The notes below the pieces were generated by a model. It did no database searches and was not told the DNA's origin. It saw only the letters and a list, made by a program, of their open reading frames with translations. Source: Alsobacter sp045348435 (GTDB lineage: Bacteria > Pseudomonadota > Alphaproteobacteria > Rhizobiales > Beijerinckiaceae). Taken from it: DNA of 64,000 nt. Position 1 is the stretch's first letter, and each line of letters begins with the position of its first letter. The stretch lies in contig NZ_CP157484.1 of NCBI RefSeq assembly GCF_045348435.1, positions 2,170,001 to 2,234,000 on the forward strand, read 5' to 3'. The position numbers and the translations under genes were made by a program. This document shows, piece after piece, positions 53,470 through 63,038 of the stretch.

Positions 53470-54824
53470 CCCGCGGCCGCGGCCTTCGTCCGGCGGGCGA
53501 GCTCGCCGAAATGGCCGCGGGCCTGGAGCAGCGTCAGCAGCGCGAGCCCCGGCAGCCCCGCCGCGACCGTGATCAGGAAGAACACCGGCCAGCCCGTCCG
53601 CGCCGCCAGGAAGCCGCCGCCTGACGCCAGGAACGTCCGGCCCACCGCGGTCAGCGCGGTCAGGAGCGCGTATTGGGTGGCGGTGTGGGCGCGCGCGCCG
53701 CACAGGGCCGACAGATAGGCGACGAACACCACCGTGCCGATCGCGCCGGTGAAGTTCTCCACCACGATGGTCCCGGTGAGGAAGGGCACGTTGACGCCGA
53801 TCATGGCCTGCGCGGTGAAAGCCAGGTTGGAGGCCATCTGCAGGACGCCGCCGATCCACAGGCAGGTGACGAGCGGCAGCGCCCGCGCCAGCATACCCCC
53901 GGCGAAGCCGCCCGCCAGGGCCGCCGCGAGGCCCACGCCCTTGACGATGCCCGCATAGGTCAGCTTGTCGAAGCCGATATCGATGATGAAGGGCGCCGTC
54001 AGCACGCCCGCGAACGCGTCGCAGAACTTGTAGAGCAGCACGAAGAGCAGCACGGTCCAGGCCTGCGGGCGCGACAGGAATTCCGTGAAGGCGCCCACCG
54101 CCGTCGAAACCACCCGGCCGAGCGGGTCCTTGCCCCCGCGGGCGACCTCGCCCTCCGGCTCCCGGGCCATCAGGGTCGCCAGGACGCCGACCCCCATGCA
54201 GGCCGCGCCGAAGACATAGCCCCAGGTCCAGACGCTCTCCCGGGGGACGCGCAGCGCCTCCATCCAGGACACGAAGGCGATGACGCCCGCGCCGGACGCC
54301 AGCATGCCGATGCGGTAGGCGGCGACGTAGCCGGCCATGCCGGCCGCCTGTTCGGAGGGGTCGAGGCGCTCGACCCTGAAGGCGTCGACCACGATGTCCT
54401 GCGTCGCCGACAGGAAGGCCACCAGCAACGCCCCGGCGGCGACCATCCAGGGGGCGCTCGCCGGATTCTGCACGCCCAGGAACAGGATCGCGGCGACGAG
54501 CGCCAGCTGCGTGGCCATCAGCCAGCCGCGGCGGCGGCCGAGCAGCCGCGACAGGAGCGGCGCGTCGAGCGCGTCCACCACCGGGGCCCACAGGAATTTC
54601 AGCGTGTAGGGCAGCCCGACCAGGGAGAACAGGCCGATCGTCGAGAGATTGACGCCGGCCTCCGTCATCCAGACCGACAGCGTGGTCCCGGTGAGCGCCA
54701 GCGGCAGCCCGGAGGAGAAACCCAGCAGCACCACGACGAGCACGCGCGGCCGAAGATAGACCCTCAGCGCGTCCGCGAAGGAGAGCCGGGCCGGGGAGGG
54801 GGATCGCAGGGTGTCGTCGCTCAT
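53466..54824 (-). CDS. ampG: AmpG-family muropeptide permease
   Basis: A 452-residue MFS protein of the AmpG family, which imports GlcNAc-anhydroMurNAc-peptides for cell-wall recycling. Family features are the start RVLVVVLLGFSSGLPLALTG, the GLPYTLKFLWAP motif, the LSATQDIVVDAFRVE segment and the ALTAVGRTFLASGGGFLAA region. No ampC or ampR is nearby. It is divergent from the acetamidase gene and convergent with the MFS transporter. Confidence 0.9.
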   Translation of the reverse strand: MSDDTLRSPSPARLSFADALRVYLRPRVLVVVLLGFSSGLPLALTGTTLSVWMTEAGVNLSTIGLFSLVGLPYTLKFLWAPVVDALDAPLLSRLLGRRRGWLMATQLALVAAILFLGVQNPASAPWMVAAGALLVAFLSATQDIVVDAFRVERLDPSEQAAGMAGYVAAYRIGMLASGAGVIAFVSWMEALRVPRESVWTWGYVFGAACMGVGVLATLMAREPEGEVARGGKDPLGRVVSTAVGAFTEFLSRPQAWTVLLFVLLYKFCDAFAGVLTAPFIIDIGFDKLTYAGIVKGVGLAAALAGGFAGGMLARALPLVTCLWIGGVLQMASNLAFTAQAMIGVNVPFLTGTIVVENFTGAIGTVVFVAYLSALCGARAHTATQYALLTALTAVGRTFLASGGGFLAARTGWPVFFLITVAAGLPGLALLTLLQARGHFGELARRTKAAAAG

Positions 54825-55004
54825 GTCGATTCGCTCGGCCGTCCCAGCACGCGTGATACACGCAAGGAGCGCAGAACTGCAAAGGGCGGCGCTGAAGGAC
54901 AACCCCGCCATGCCGGGAGCGGGCTTGGCGCCGGACGCGTTTTTGCGTCTCCTGCGGCGGGGAGCCCGTTTGGCTCTTCGAACCCAGCAGCGAGGACCGC
55001 GCGG

Positions 55005-55955
55005 ATGACGCACCACCACCTGAAAGCGAGCGCCGAGACCTGCCATTGGGGCTTCTTCGACGCCCGGTTCAGGCCGTCGCTGACCATTCGCAGCGGCGAC
55101 GAGGTCACCATCGACACGCTGAGCGGCTCGCCCGACGTGCTGCCCGTCGGACAGGGCTTCCATATCCCGCCGGAGATCGCGGAGGTGCATGAGCGCAGCG
55201 AGAAGACGCTGCCCGGCCACATCCTCACCGGCCCGGTCGCGATCGAGGGCGCGGAGCCGGGCGACGTGCTGGAGGTCAGGATCCTCGACATCCGCCTGCG
55301 GCAGGACTGGGGCTTCAACTTCATCCGCCCGCTCGCCGGCACGCTCCCCGACGACTTTCCGGAGCCCCGGCTCATGCATATCCCGCTCGACGCGCAGCGC
55401 ATGGTGGGCCGCATGCCCTGGGGCCTGGAGCTGCCGCTGGCGCCCTTTTTCGGCGTGATGGGCGTCGCTCCGCCGCCGAACTGGGGGCGCATCACGTCGC
55501 TGATCCCGCGCGCGATGGGCGGCAACCTCGACAACAAGGAGCTGACGCCGGGCTCGACGCTCTACCTGCCGGTGTTCGTGCCCGGCGCGATGTTCTCCTG
55601 CGGCGACGGCCATGGCGCGCAGGGCGACGGCGAGGTCTGCGTCACGGCCATCGAGACGGCCTTGCAGGGGCGCTTCTCCTTCCACCTGCGCAAGGACCTG
55701 CGCTTCACTTACCCGCGCGCCGAGACGCCGACGCACTACATCACCATGGGCATGGACCCCGACCTCGACCAGTGCGTCGTCCGTGCGCTTCGGGACATGA
55801 TCGTCCTGCTGGGGGAGAAGGGCGGCCTCGCCCGCGAGGACGCGTACTCGCTGTGCAGCCTGGCTGCGGATCTGAGGGTCACGCAGACCGTCAACGGGTC
55901 CAAGGGCGTCCACTGCATGATCGCCAAGGCGCAGGTGGACAGGCCGAACGGCTAG
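55005..55955 (+). CDS. Acetamidase/formamidase family protein
   Basis: A 316-residue FmdA/AmdA-family amidase that releases ammonia from short aliphatic amides. The family core is visible as GHILTGPVAIEGAEPGDVLEVRI, MFSCGDGHGAQGDGEVC and YITMGMDPDLDQC. The ATG at 55005 is used; the frame stays open upstream for over 1 kb but that is an antisense shadow of ampG. It is monocistronic. Confidence 0.9.
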   Translation: MTHHHLKASAETCHWGFFDARFRPSLTIRSGDEVTIDTLSGSPDVLPVGQGFHIPPEIAEVHERSEKTLPGHILTGPVAIEGAEPGDVLEVRILDIRLRQDWGFNFIRPLAGTLPDDFPEPRLMHIPLDAQRMVGRMPWGLELPLAPFFGVMGVAPPPNWGRITSLIPRAMGGNLDNKELTPGSTLYLPVFVPGAMFSCGDGHGAQGDGEVCVTAIETALQGRFSFHLRKDLRFTYPRAETPTHYITMGMDPDLDQCVVRALRDMIVLLGEKGGLAREDAYSLCSLAADLRVTQTVNGSKGVHCMIAKAQVDRPNG

Positions 55956-56018
55956 CCTTCGCAGGCGCTTGAGGAACCTGGGCTTGCCGACCGTGTTGGT
56001 CTGCGGGAGGTCCAGACC

Positions 56019-57137
56019 ATGTCCAAGAACCCGTGCAATGCGCGTCTTCTCACCGGTGCGGCCGGAGGGTTGGCGATCGGGCTCCTGGCCGGCCACGCCG
56101 CCCTGGCGCAGGTTCCAGCCTCCACCAACGCCTCGTTCGAGGCGTCGCTGAAGCAATTCTGCCCCGCCAAGAACCTGGAGTTCCTCAAGCCCGACGTGCT
56201 GGCGAAGACGACGGACGCCTTCGTCCGCGCCTTGCCGTCCGACCAGCGCAAGCGCGTCAGCGACCTGGCCCGGCCCGGGGCCGCCGCCTGCGCCGGCTCG
56301 GCGGACGAATCCTGCCGCACGGCGGCGCTGCTGGGCAGCATCCGCTACATGGACCTGAGCGCGCCGCTGGCGCAGAAGTTCTGCGAGCTCTCGATCAGCT
56401 GCAAGGACTGGTTCGACTGCGGCGAAGACCGCGCTCCCGCAGCCCAGCAGGAGGCGAGCGTCGCCCCGCCGCCGCAGCCTGCGCCCCCCGAGCCCGCGCG
56501 GCCGCAGCAGCAGGCGGTCGCTCAGCCGCCCGCTTCGCCGCAACCTCGGTCCGAGCCGCCCGCCGCGACCGTTCCGCCTCCTCCCGCCTACTACCCGCCT
56601 CCGGTCGCGCGCGCCGAACCGCCGGCCGAAGCCGAGCCCGCCCCTGCGCCCGGACGCTCCGCCGAAGTCGAGGCCCCCGCGCCGGTCCCGCTTCCGCCCC
56701 CGCGCACGGCGGCGCGGGCGAGACCTGAGCTTCCCAGGCCCGATCCGAGCGTGGCCGACCTGGAGACCGCGGCGCGCCAGCCTCCCGCCCGCCTGGAGGA
56801 CGACGCCGCTGAACGCGCTCCAGGCGCCCGCGGCGCCGTCGCCGGCTTCTACCGCGCGCTCGGCCGTGGCGACGGCATCGAGGCCGCCCGCTATCTCATC
56901 CCCGAGAAGCGCGGTCGCGGCCCCTTCTCGGCCGCCGCGATGAGCCGCTTCTATGGCGGGCTGCGCAGCCCGCTGAGGCTGGAGGGCGTCCGCGAGATCG
57001 GGCCCGGCACGCTGCGGGCGCGCTACACCTTCGCGGCGCGCGACGGCTCCGTCTGTCGGGGGGACGCCGTCATCTCGGTGCGCGAGGGGTCGTCCGGCCC
57101 CCTGATCGAGAGCATCCGGGCCCTTTCCGGGTGCTGA
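56019..57137 (+). CDS. Secreted Pro-rich protein with NTF2-like C-terminus
   Basis: A 372-residue protein I do not recognise as a named family. A signal peptide (cleavage near AALAQ) is followed by a Cys-containing domain of about 110 residues (Cys in KQFCPAKN, AAACAGSADESC, QKFCELSISCKDWFDC). Then come about 110 residues dominated by Pro, Ala and Gln, and a folded C-terminal domain (AGFYRALGRGDGIEAARYL ... LIESIRALSGC) that looks NTF2-like. It is probably periplasmic or surface exposed. It lies between the acetamidase and the AEC transporter. Confidence 0.75.
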   Translation: MSKNPCNARLLTGAAGGLAIGLLAGHAALAQVPASTNASFEASLKQFCPAKNLEFLKPDVLAKTTDAFVRALPSDQRKRVSDLARPGAAACAGSADESCRTAALLGSIRYMDLSAPLAQKFCELSISCKDWFDCGEDRAPAAQQEASVAPPPQPAPPEPARPQQQAVAQPPASPQPRSEPPAATVPPPPAYYPPPVARAEPPAEAEPAPAPGRSAEVEAPAPVPLPPPRTAARARPELPRPDPSVADLETAARQPPARLEDDAAERAPGARGAVAGFYRALGRGDGIEAARYLIPEKRGRGPFSAAAMSRFYGGLRSPLRLEGVREIGPGTLRARYTFAARDGSVCRGDAVISVREGSSGPLIESIRALSGC

Positions 57138-57221
57138 GGCGCCAGACGCTGGACAGGCGCTGAAAATGCTCTAGGCCCAGCCGCTGGCGCCTTATCCGGC
57201 GCGCGACGCGACCGGACCAGC

Positions 57222-58151
57222 ATGCTCCAGTTCCTGGCGACCAGCACGCCCTTCTTCGCCGTGATCGGGCTCGGCGCGCTCGCCGCGCACCGGGGCCTGT
57301 TCGGCCCGGACGCCGTCAAGGTCCTGAACGCCTTCGCGTTCCTGATCGCGACGCCGGCCCTCGTGTTCCGCGTGATGGCGCGCCAGCCCATCGCCCAGCT
57401 TTGGAGTCCGGTCTATTTCGGAGCGCTGGCCGTCATCGCGGTGGCGCTCCTGGCGCTCGGGATCCTGGCGGCGCGGCGCTTCGCGGGCCTGCCGTTTCCG
57501 GCGGCCGTGTCGCGCGGCCAGACCATGGTCGCCGGGAATTTCGCCTTCCTGGGCATTCCGCTGACGCTGGCCTTCCTGGGCGAGCGCGCGGCCGCCCCGA
57601 TCGCCATGGGGCTGATCTGCGACACGGCTCTCGTCATCCCCCTCTCGATCGGCCTGATCGAGGCCGGTCGCGGCGTGGGGTCTCCGCTCGCCATCGCCGG
57701 GCGCCTGGCGCGCGGCGCGCTGCTCAATCCCTTCATGCTCTCGATCCTGGCCGGGGCGGCGCTGTCGCTCGGCGGAATCGCCCTGCCAGAACCCGTGGAC
57801 CGCTTCCTCGTGTTCCTTGGGTCTGCCGCCGCGCCTGCCGGCGTGTTCGCGCTCGGGCTGGCCCTGCGCCAATGGATGAGCCGCGACGTCTGGCGGGTGT
57901 GGCCGCTGGTCGCCGCCAAGCTCGTGCTCCATCCGCTCGCGGTCTGGTGCGTCATGGCGGCGCTGCTACGCCTCGACCCGTTCTGGGTCCAGGCCGGAGT
58001 GCTCTATGCGGCGCTGCCGATCGCCGCCAACGCCTTCGTGATTTCCGAGCGCTACGAGACGGGGGCCGGCGCGATTGCGGGCTCCATCCTGCTCTCCACC
58101 GTGCTGGCCACGCTCACCTATCCCATCACGCTTTGGCTTATCGTCGGATAA
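57222..58151 (+). CDS. AEC family transporter
   Basis: A 309-residue membrane protein of the auxin efflux carrier family with about ten hydrophobic segments in two inverted halves. Conserved features are FFAVIGLGALAAHRGLFG, the NAFAFLIATPALVFR helix, and GNFAFLGIPLTLAFLG. Bacterial members move dicarboxylates such as malate or malonate; the substrate is not evident. The next gene (chvE) is on the same strand but separated by regulatory repeats. Confidence 0.88.
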   Translation: MLQFLATSTPFFAVIGLGALAAHRGLFGPDAVKVLNAFAFLIATPALVFRVMARQPIAQLWSPVYFGALAVIAVALLALGILAARRFAGLPFPAAVSRGQTMVAGNFAFLGIPLTLAFLGERAAAPIAMGLICDTALVIPLSIGLIEAGRGVGSPLAIAGRLARGALLNPFMLSILAGAALSLGGIALPEPVDRFLVFLGSAAAPAGVFALGLALRQWMSRDVWRVWPLVAAKLVLHPLAVWCVMAALLRLDPFWVQAGVLYAALPIAANAFVISERYETGAGAIAGSILLSTVLATLTYPITLWLIVG

Positions 58152-58174
58152 GGCGCAGATCGCGATCGAGCGCG

Positions 58175-58187
58175 TGAAAGCGCTTGA
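58175..58187. promoter_or_regulatory. LacI-type operator-like palindrome
   Basis: TGAAAGCGCTTGA with core AAGCGCTT resembles the LacI/GalR family half-site pattern TGAAA-CG-TTTCA. It lies in the chvE upstream region, 80 bases before the start. No LacI gene is in the window. Confidence 0.3.
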
Positions 58188-58188
58188 T

Positions 58189-58221
58189 CGCGCGCCAATT
58201 ATATTACTTATTTGGCGCGCG
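58189..58221. promoter_or_regulatory. Inverted repeat before chvE
   Basis: Perfect 10-bp arms CGCGCGCCAA/TTGGCGCGCG enclose a 13-base AT-only-like spacer TTATATTACTTAT. It may be an operator overlapping the chvE promoter or a terminator for the AEC gene, as there is no T tract. Confidence 0.5.
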
Positions 58222-58267
58222 CCGGAGATGCGCGAGCCGTCAAAGATTGCTCATTGGGAGAAGACGT

Positions 58268-59332
58268 ATGAAGGGCTTTGGATCAGTTTTGGCCGTTTTG
58301 GCCGTTGGGGCTGTCGCGTTCGCGACCGGAGCCCAGGCGCAGAGCAAGGGCACCGTGGGCGTTTCCATGCCGACGAAGTCGTCCGCCCGCTGGATCGCGG
58401 ACGGCGACAACATGGTCAAGGTGCTCAAGGAGAAGGGATACGACGTCGACCTGCAATATGCGGACAACGACATCCCCAACCAGCTCGCCCAGATCGAGAA
58501 CATGATCACCAAGAAGGAAAAGGTCCTGGTGATCGCGGCCATCGACGGCACCACCTTGTCCGGCGCTCTTCAGAAGGCGGCCGACTCCGGCATCAAGGTC
58601 ATCTCCTATGATCGCCTGATCCGCGGCTCGGCCAATGTCGACTACTACGCCACCTTCGACAATTTCCAGGTCGGCGTCCTGCAGGCGCAGAGCATCGAGA
58701 CGGCGCTCGGCCTCAAGGAGGGCAAGGGCCCCTTCAACATCGAGCTGTTCGGCGGCTCGGCCGACGACAACAACGCCTACTTCTTCTACAACGGCGCCAT
58801 GTCGGTGCTGCAGCCCTACATCGACAGCGGCAAGCTCGTGGTGCAGAGCAAGCAGGTCGGGATGGACAAGGTCTCGACGCTGCGCTGGGAGGCCTCCGTC
58901 GCCCAGGCCCGCATGGACAACCTGCTGAGCGCCTTCTACACGCAGAAGAAGGTCAACGCGATCCTGTCGCCCTATGACGGCCTCAGCATCGGCATCATCG
59001 CCTCACTCAAGGGCGTGGGCTACGGCTCCAAGGACCTGCCGATGCCGGTCATCTCCGGCCAGGACGCCGAGGTCCCCTCGGTGAAGTCGATCATCGCCGG
59101 CGAGCAGACCTCGACGATCTTCAAGGACACGCGCGACCTCGCCAAGGTCGCGGCCGGCATGGTCGACGCGGTTCTCACCGGCGGCAAGCCCGAGATCAAC
59201 GACACCAAGACCTACAACAACGGCGTCAAGGTCGTCCCGTCCTACCTCCTGAAGCCGCTTCTGGTCGACAAGTCCAACTGGAAGCAGGCGCTGATCGACA
59301 CCGGCTACTACAAGGCCGATCAGTTCAAGTAA
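58268..59332 (+). CDS. chvE: ChvE-type multiple-monosaccharide binding protein
   Basis: A 354-residue periplasmic sugar-binding protein. A signal peptide ends at TGAQAQ. Sequence elements such as VGVSMPTKSSARWIADGDNM, AAIDGTTLSGAL and SPYDGLSIGII match ChvE/GguA-system proteins, which bind glucose, galactose, arabinose and related aldoses and in Agrobacterium also feed VirA. The ATG at 58268 follows GGGAGAAG. It is followed by gguA and gguB. Confidence 0.92.
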   Translation: MKGFGSVLAVLAVGAVAFATGAQAQSKGTVGVSMPTKSSARWIADGDNMVKVLKEKGYDVDLQYADNDIPNQLAQIENMITKKEKVLVIAAIDGTTLSGALQKAADSGIKVISYDRLIRGSANVDYYATFDNFQVGVLQAQSIETALGLKEGKGPFNIELFGGSADDNNAYFFYNGAMSVLQPYIDSGKLVVQSKQVGMDKVSTLRWEASVAQARMDNLLSAFYTQKKVNAILSPYDGLSIGIIASLKGVGYGSKDLPMPVISGQDAEVPSVKSIIAGEQTSTIFKDTRDLAKVAAGMVDAVLTGGKPEINDTKTYNNGVKVVPSYLLKPLLVDKSNWKQALIDTGYYKADQFK

Positions 59333-59344
59333 GATCGTCGAGCT

Positions 59345-59373
59345 TGGCCCTGCGCCCGCCAGGCGCGGGGCCA
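59345..59373 (+). terminator. Attenuator-like hairpin between chvE and gguA
   Basis: An 11-bp stem TGGCCCTGCGC/GCGCGGGGCCA with one G-U pair and a 7-base loop lies 12 bases after the chvE stop. There is no T run. It could stabilise the chvE message 3' end so that the binding protein outnumbers the membrane subunits. Confidence 0.45.
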
Positions 59374-59441
59374 TCGCGTCGCGAGCGGCGGCGTCCCCCG
59401 GGACGCCACCTGGGTTCAGGCGTGCAGGTCGGGTCGGGACG

Positions 59442-60977
59442 ATGAACGCAATCCTCGAGATGCGCGGGATCACCAAGAGCTTCCCCGGCGTGAAGGCGCT
59501 CCGGGACGTCAACCTCGTGGTCAAGTCCGGCGAGATCCACGCGATCTGCGGAGAAAACGGGGCCGGCAAGTCGACGCTCATGAAGGTGCTGAGCGGCGTC
59601 TATCCCTATGGGGACTACGAGGGCCAGATCGTCTACCAGGGCGAGGAACGGCGGTTCGCCTCGATCTCCGACAGCGAGCACCTGGGCATCATCATCATTC
59701 ACCAGGAGCTGGCGCTGGTGCCGCTCCTGTCCATCGCCGAGAACATCTTCCTCGGCAACGAGCCCTCGACCTTCGGCGTGATCGACTGGTCGATCGCTCA
59801 TGACCGCACGCGCGAGCTGCTCAGGACCGTGGGGCTGAAGGAATCTCCCAACGCGCTGATCACCAATATCGGGGTGGGCAAGCAGCAGCTGGTCGAGATC
59901 GCCAAGGCGCTGGCCAAGAAGGTGCGCCTTCTCATCCTCGACGAGCCCACCGCCAGCCTGAACGAGACCGACAGCGCCGCCCTGCTTGATCTCCTGATGG
60001 AGTTCCGCAAGCAGGGCATCACGTCGATCATGATCTCGCACAAGCTCAACGAGATCGCCAAGATCGCCGACAGCATCACCATCCTGCGGGACGGCACCAC
60101 GGTCGAGACGATCGATTGCCATGTCGAGCCGATCAGCGAGGCGCGCATCATCAAGAGCATGGTCGGCCGCGAGATGTCCGACCGCTATCCGCCGCGCGAG
60201 CCCCGGATCGGCGAGACGCTCTTTGAGGTGAAGGACTGGCGGGTCGAGCACCCGCAGCACGCCGGCCGCATGGTGATCAAGGGCGTCGACCTCGCCGTGA
60301 AGGCGGGCGAGGTGGTGGGGATCGCGGGCCTCATGGGATCGGGCCGCACCGAACTGGCCATGAGCATTTTCGGCGGCGCCTATGGCCGCAACATCACCGG
60401 GAAGGCTTCCATGAGGGGCCGGGAGATCGACGTCAGCTCGATCCAGAAGGCGGTCGGCGCCGGGCTCGCCTATGTGACGGAGGATCGCAAGGGGCTCGGC
60501 CTGATCCTCAGCGACGACATCAAGCACAACATTTCGCTGGTCAACCTGAAGGGCGTCGCCCGGAACGGCGTCATCGACGACGGCGAGGAGACCCAGGTCG
60601 CGCTGCGCTACCGCAAGCAGCTCAACATCCGCTCCTCCGGCATCCTGCAGAAGACGCTGAACCTGTCCGGCGGCAACCAGCAGAAGGTCGTGCTGAGCAA
60701 ATGGCTCTTCGCCGACCCGCAGGTGCTGATCCTCGACGAGCCGACGCGCGGCATCGACGTCGGGGCGAAATACGAGATCTACACCATCATCAACGAGCTG
60801 GCGGCCAGCGGACGAGGCGTGATCGTGATCTCGTCCGAGATGCCCGAGCTGCTCGGGATCTGCGACCGGATCTATGTGATGAACGAAGGCCGTTTCGTCG
60901 ACGAGATGCCGGCCAGCCAAGCCAGCCAGGAAAAGATCATGGCCGCGATCATGCGCCAATACAGGGTGACGGCATGA
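59442..60977 (+). CDS. gguA: Sugar ABC transporter ATP-binding protein (two-domain)
   Basis: A 511-residue ATPase with two fused ABC domains, as in MglA/XylG/GguA. The first has Walker A GENGAGKST, signature GVGKQQ and Walker B LLILDEP; the second has the usual degenerate GLMGSGRT, an intact LSGGNQQK and LILDEPTRGIDVG. It energises uptake of the sugars bound by ChvE. It ends in an ATGA overlap with gguB. Confidence 0.94.
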   Translation: MNAILEMRGITKSFPGVKALRDVNLVVKSGEIHAICGENGAGKSTLMKVLSGVYPYGDYEGQIVYQGEERRFASISDSEHLGIIIIHQELALVPLLSIAENIFLGNEPSTFGVIDWSIAHDRTRELLRTVGLKESPNALITNIGVGKQQLVEIAKALAKKVRLLILDEPTASLNETDSAALLDLLMEFRKQGITSIMISHKLNEIAKIADSITILRDGTTVETIDCHVEPISEARIIKSMVGREMSDRYPPREPRIGETLFEVKDWRVEHPQHAGRMVIKGVDLAVKAGEVVGIAGLMGSGRTELAMSIFGGAYGRNITGKASMRGREIDVSSIQKAVGAGLAYVTEDRKGLGLILSDDIKHNISLVNLKGVARNGVIDDGEETQVALRYRKQLNIRSSGILQKTLNLSGGNQQKVVLSKWLFADPQVLILDEPTRGIDVGAKYEIYTIINELAASGRGVIVISSEMPELLGICDRIYVMNEGRFVDEMPASQASQEKIMAAIMRQYRVTA

Positions 60978-62200
60978 CGGAAGCAACGGGCTCAAAGAGC
61001 GTCATCGCGCCGACCGGCGCGGGGACCGGGACCATGTGGAAGAGCCATGTGCGGGAATACGGCCTGCTCGGCTCGCTGCTGGTCATCATGATCTTCTTCC
61101 AGGTGGTGACCGGCGGAGTGCTGCTGCAGCCCGTCAACATCACCAACCTGATCCAGCAGAACAGCTACATCGTCATCATGGCGCTGGGCATGCTGTTCGT
61201 GATCGTGGGCGGCAACATCGACCTGTCGGTCGGCTCCATCGTGGGCTTCGTGGGCGCCGTCGCGGCGATGCTGATGGTGGGCTTCACGGTCCCGGGGACC
61301 GAGTTCTTTCTGAAGATCCACTGGTTCCCGGTGATCCTGCTGTCGCTCGTCCTGGGCGGCGCGATCGGGGCGGCGCAGGGGTGGTTCGTCGCCTATGCGA
61401 CGATCCCGGCCTTCATCGTGACGCTCGGCGGCATGCTGATTTTCCGCGGGCTCACCGGCAACATGCTGGCCGGCCAGTTCGTCGGCCCCTTCGCCAATGA
61501 TTTCCAGAACATCAGCAAGGGCTTCATCCCCGAATTCTTCGACGTCGCTGGGTTCCGCTGGACTTCGATGCTGCTGGGGACGGCGGTCGCGGTCGCGCTG
61601 TTCCTGTTCGACTTCCGCAAATGGTCGCGGGCCAGGTCGCGCGATATCGAGACGGAGCCGGCGGCGCTCTTCATTGGAAAGAACGTCGTCTTCGCCGGCC
61701 TGATCGTGGGCGTCACCTACCTGCTGTCGTCCTATAAGGGGCTGCCCGTCGTGCTCGTCATCATGGGCGCGCTGATCCTGTTCTATAATTTCGTCACCGC
61801 CCGCACGGTGATCGGTCGCCGGATCTACGCACTCGGCGGCAACGCCCTGGCGGCGCGTCTTTCGGGAATTCGGACCCAGCGGCTCGCCTTCCTGACCTTC
61901 GTCAACATGGGCGTGCTGGCTGGCCTGGCCGGCCTCATCGTGGCGGCGCGGCTGAACTCGGCGACGCCCAGCGCCGGCAACTCCTTCGAGCTTGACGTCA
62001 TCGCCGCCTGCTTCATCGGCGGCGTCTCGGCGTCAGGGGGCGCGGGGCGCGTGATGGGCGTGGTGATCGGCGCGTTCTTCATGGGCATCATGAACAACGG
62101 CATGTCGATCATGGGCATCGGCATCTTCTGGCAGCAGGTGGTCAAGGGGCTCGTGCTGCTCGCCGCCGTTTATCTGGACGTCTACAACAAGGCGAAGTGA
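60974..62200 (+). CDS. gguB: Sugar ABC transporter permease
   Basis: A 408-residue BPD_transp_2 permease with an N-terminal cytoplasmic tail, a long hydrophilic insert around residues 220-240 (RKWSRARSRDIETEPAAL) and the motifs VGGNIDLSVGSIVGFVGA and YALGGNALAARLSGI. These match GguB/MmsB. It is translationally coupled to gguA. The GntR gene follows after 3 bases. Confidence 0.94.
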   Translation: MTEATGSKSVIAPTGAGTGTMWKSHVREYGLLGSLLVIMIFFQVVTGGVLLQPVNITNLIQQNSYIVIMALGMLFVIVGGNIDLSVGSIVGFVGAVAAMLMVGFTVPGTEFFLKIHWFPVILLSLVLGGAIGAAQGWFVAYATIPAFIVTLGGMLIFRGLTGNMLAGQFVGPFANDFQNISKGFIPEFFDVAGFRWTSMLLGTAVAVALFLFDFRKWSRARSRDIETEPAALFIGKNVVFAGLIVGVTYLLSSYKGLPVVLVIMGALILFYNFVTARTVIGRRIYALGGNALAARLSGIRTQRLAFLTFVNMGVLAGLAGLIVAARLNSATPSAGNSFELDVIAACFIGGVSASGGAGRVMGVVIGAFFMGIMNNGMSIMGIGIFWQQVVKGLVLLAAVYLDVYNKAK

Positions 62201-62203
62201 GGC

Positions 62204-63031
62204 GTGGTTCGGGGACCGGACATCACGCCATCCGGAGCGGAAGGGCCGCAGGCGGCGCAGCGCGGCGCCTCGTCTTCCCGCCAGAGGCGCGGCCGATCGA
62301 GGTCCGCGCACGACAGGGTGGCCCATGCCATCGGGCGCGACATCGTCGCCGGCCGGCTCGCGGTGGGCGCCACGCTGCCCTGCGACGCCGACCTGATGGA
62401 GCGCTTCAAGGTGTCGCGCACCGTGCTGCGGGAGGCCATGAAGACCCTCGCCGCCAAGGGCATGCTGGACCCCAAGACCCGCGTCGGGACGCAGGTGCTC
62501 GGCGAAAAGTGCTGGAACATGTTCGACGCCGACGTCCTGGCCTGGCGGATGGCGAGCGGCGTCGACCGCGCCTTCCTGGCCCACCTGTTCGAGATCCGCC
62601 AGGCGCTGGAGCCTCTCGCGGCCGCCTCCGCCGCCATGCACCGCACCGACGACGACCTCGCCCGGATGAGGGAGGCGCTCGGCGCCATGCGGCGCCCCGG
62701 ACACTCGCGCGACAGCTTCGCGCTGGCCGATCTCGCCTTCCATCAGACCGTGCTGGACGCCTCGGCCAATCCCTTCCTGCAGGCGATGGGGTGCGTGATC
62801 CAGGCCGCCCTGACGCTGTCCTTCACCATCAGCTCGCCGGTGGACGAGCCCGAGCGCTTCGTGGAGTCCGGCGCGCAGCATGGGGACGTGCTCGACGCCA
62901 TCGTCCGGCGACGCGCGCAGAAAGCGGCCCGCGCCATGACGGCCGTGATCGTGCAGGGCGCGGCGAGCGCCGACATCCGTGATCTGAAGCCGCCCTCCAT
63001 CACGGTCGGCATCGAGTTTCACGGCGCCTGA
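62204..63031 (+). CDS. GntR (FadR/FCD) family regulator of the sugar operon
   Basis: A 275-residue regulator starting with GTG three bases after gguB. The winged helix (IGRDIVAGRLAVGATLPCDADLMERFKVSRTVLREAMKTL) is followed by an FCD domain with DLAFHQTVLDAS and SGAQHGDVLDAI, whose His residues can bind metal. Similar regulators (e.g. of the galactonate/glucarate type) control sugar-acid operons. As the last gene of chvE-gguAB it is likely the local repressor. Confidence 0.86.
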   Translation: MVRGPDITPSGAEGPQAAQRGASSSRQRRGRSRSAHDRVAHAIGRDIVAGRLAVGATLPCDADLMERFKVSRTVLREAMKTLAAKGMLDPKTRVGTQVLGEKCWNMFDADVLAWRMASGVDRAFLAHLFEIRQALEPLAAASAAMHRTDDDLARMREALGAMRRPGHSRDSFALADLAFHQTVLDASANPFLQAMGCVIQAALTLSFTISSPVDEPERFVESGAQHGDVLDAIVRRRAQKAARAMTAVIVQGAASADIRDLKPPSITVGIEFHGA

Positions 63032-63038
63032 CGCAGGC

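Noticed and set aside
57155..57178. TGCTCTAG after the Pro-rich protein gene, considered as another copy of the 18.2 kb repeat.
   Set aside because: Only about eight bases match; the AAAGTGGAA-CCGG part is absent.
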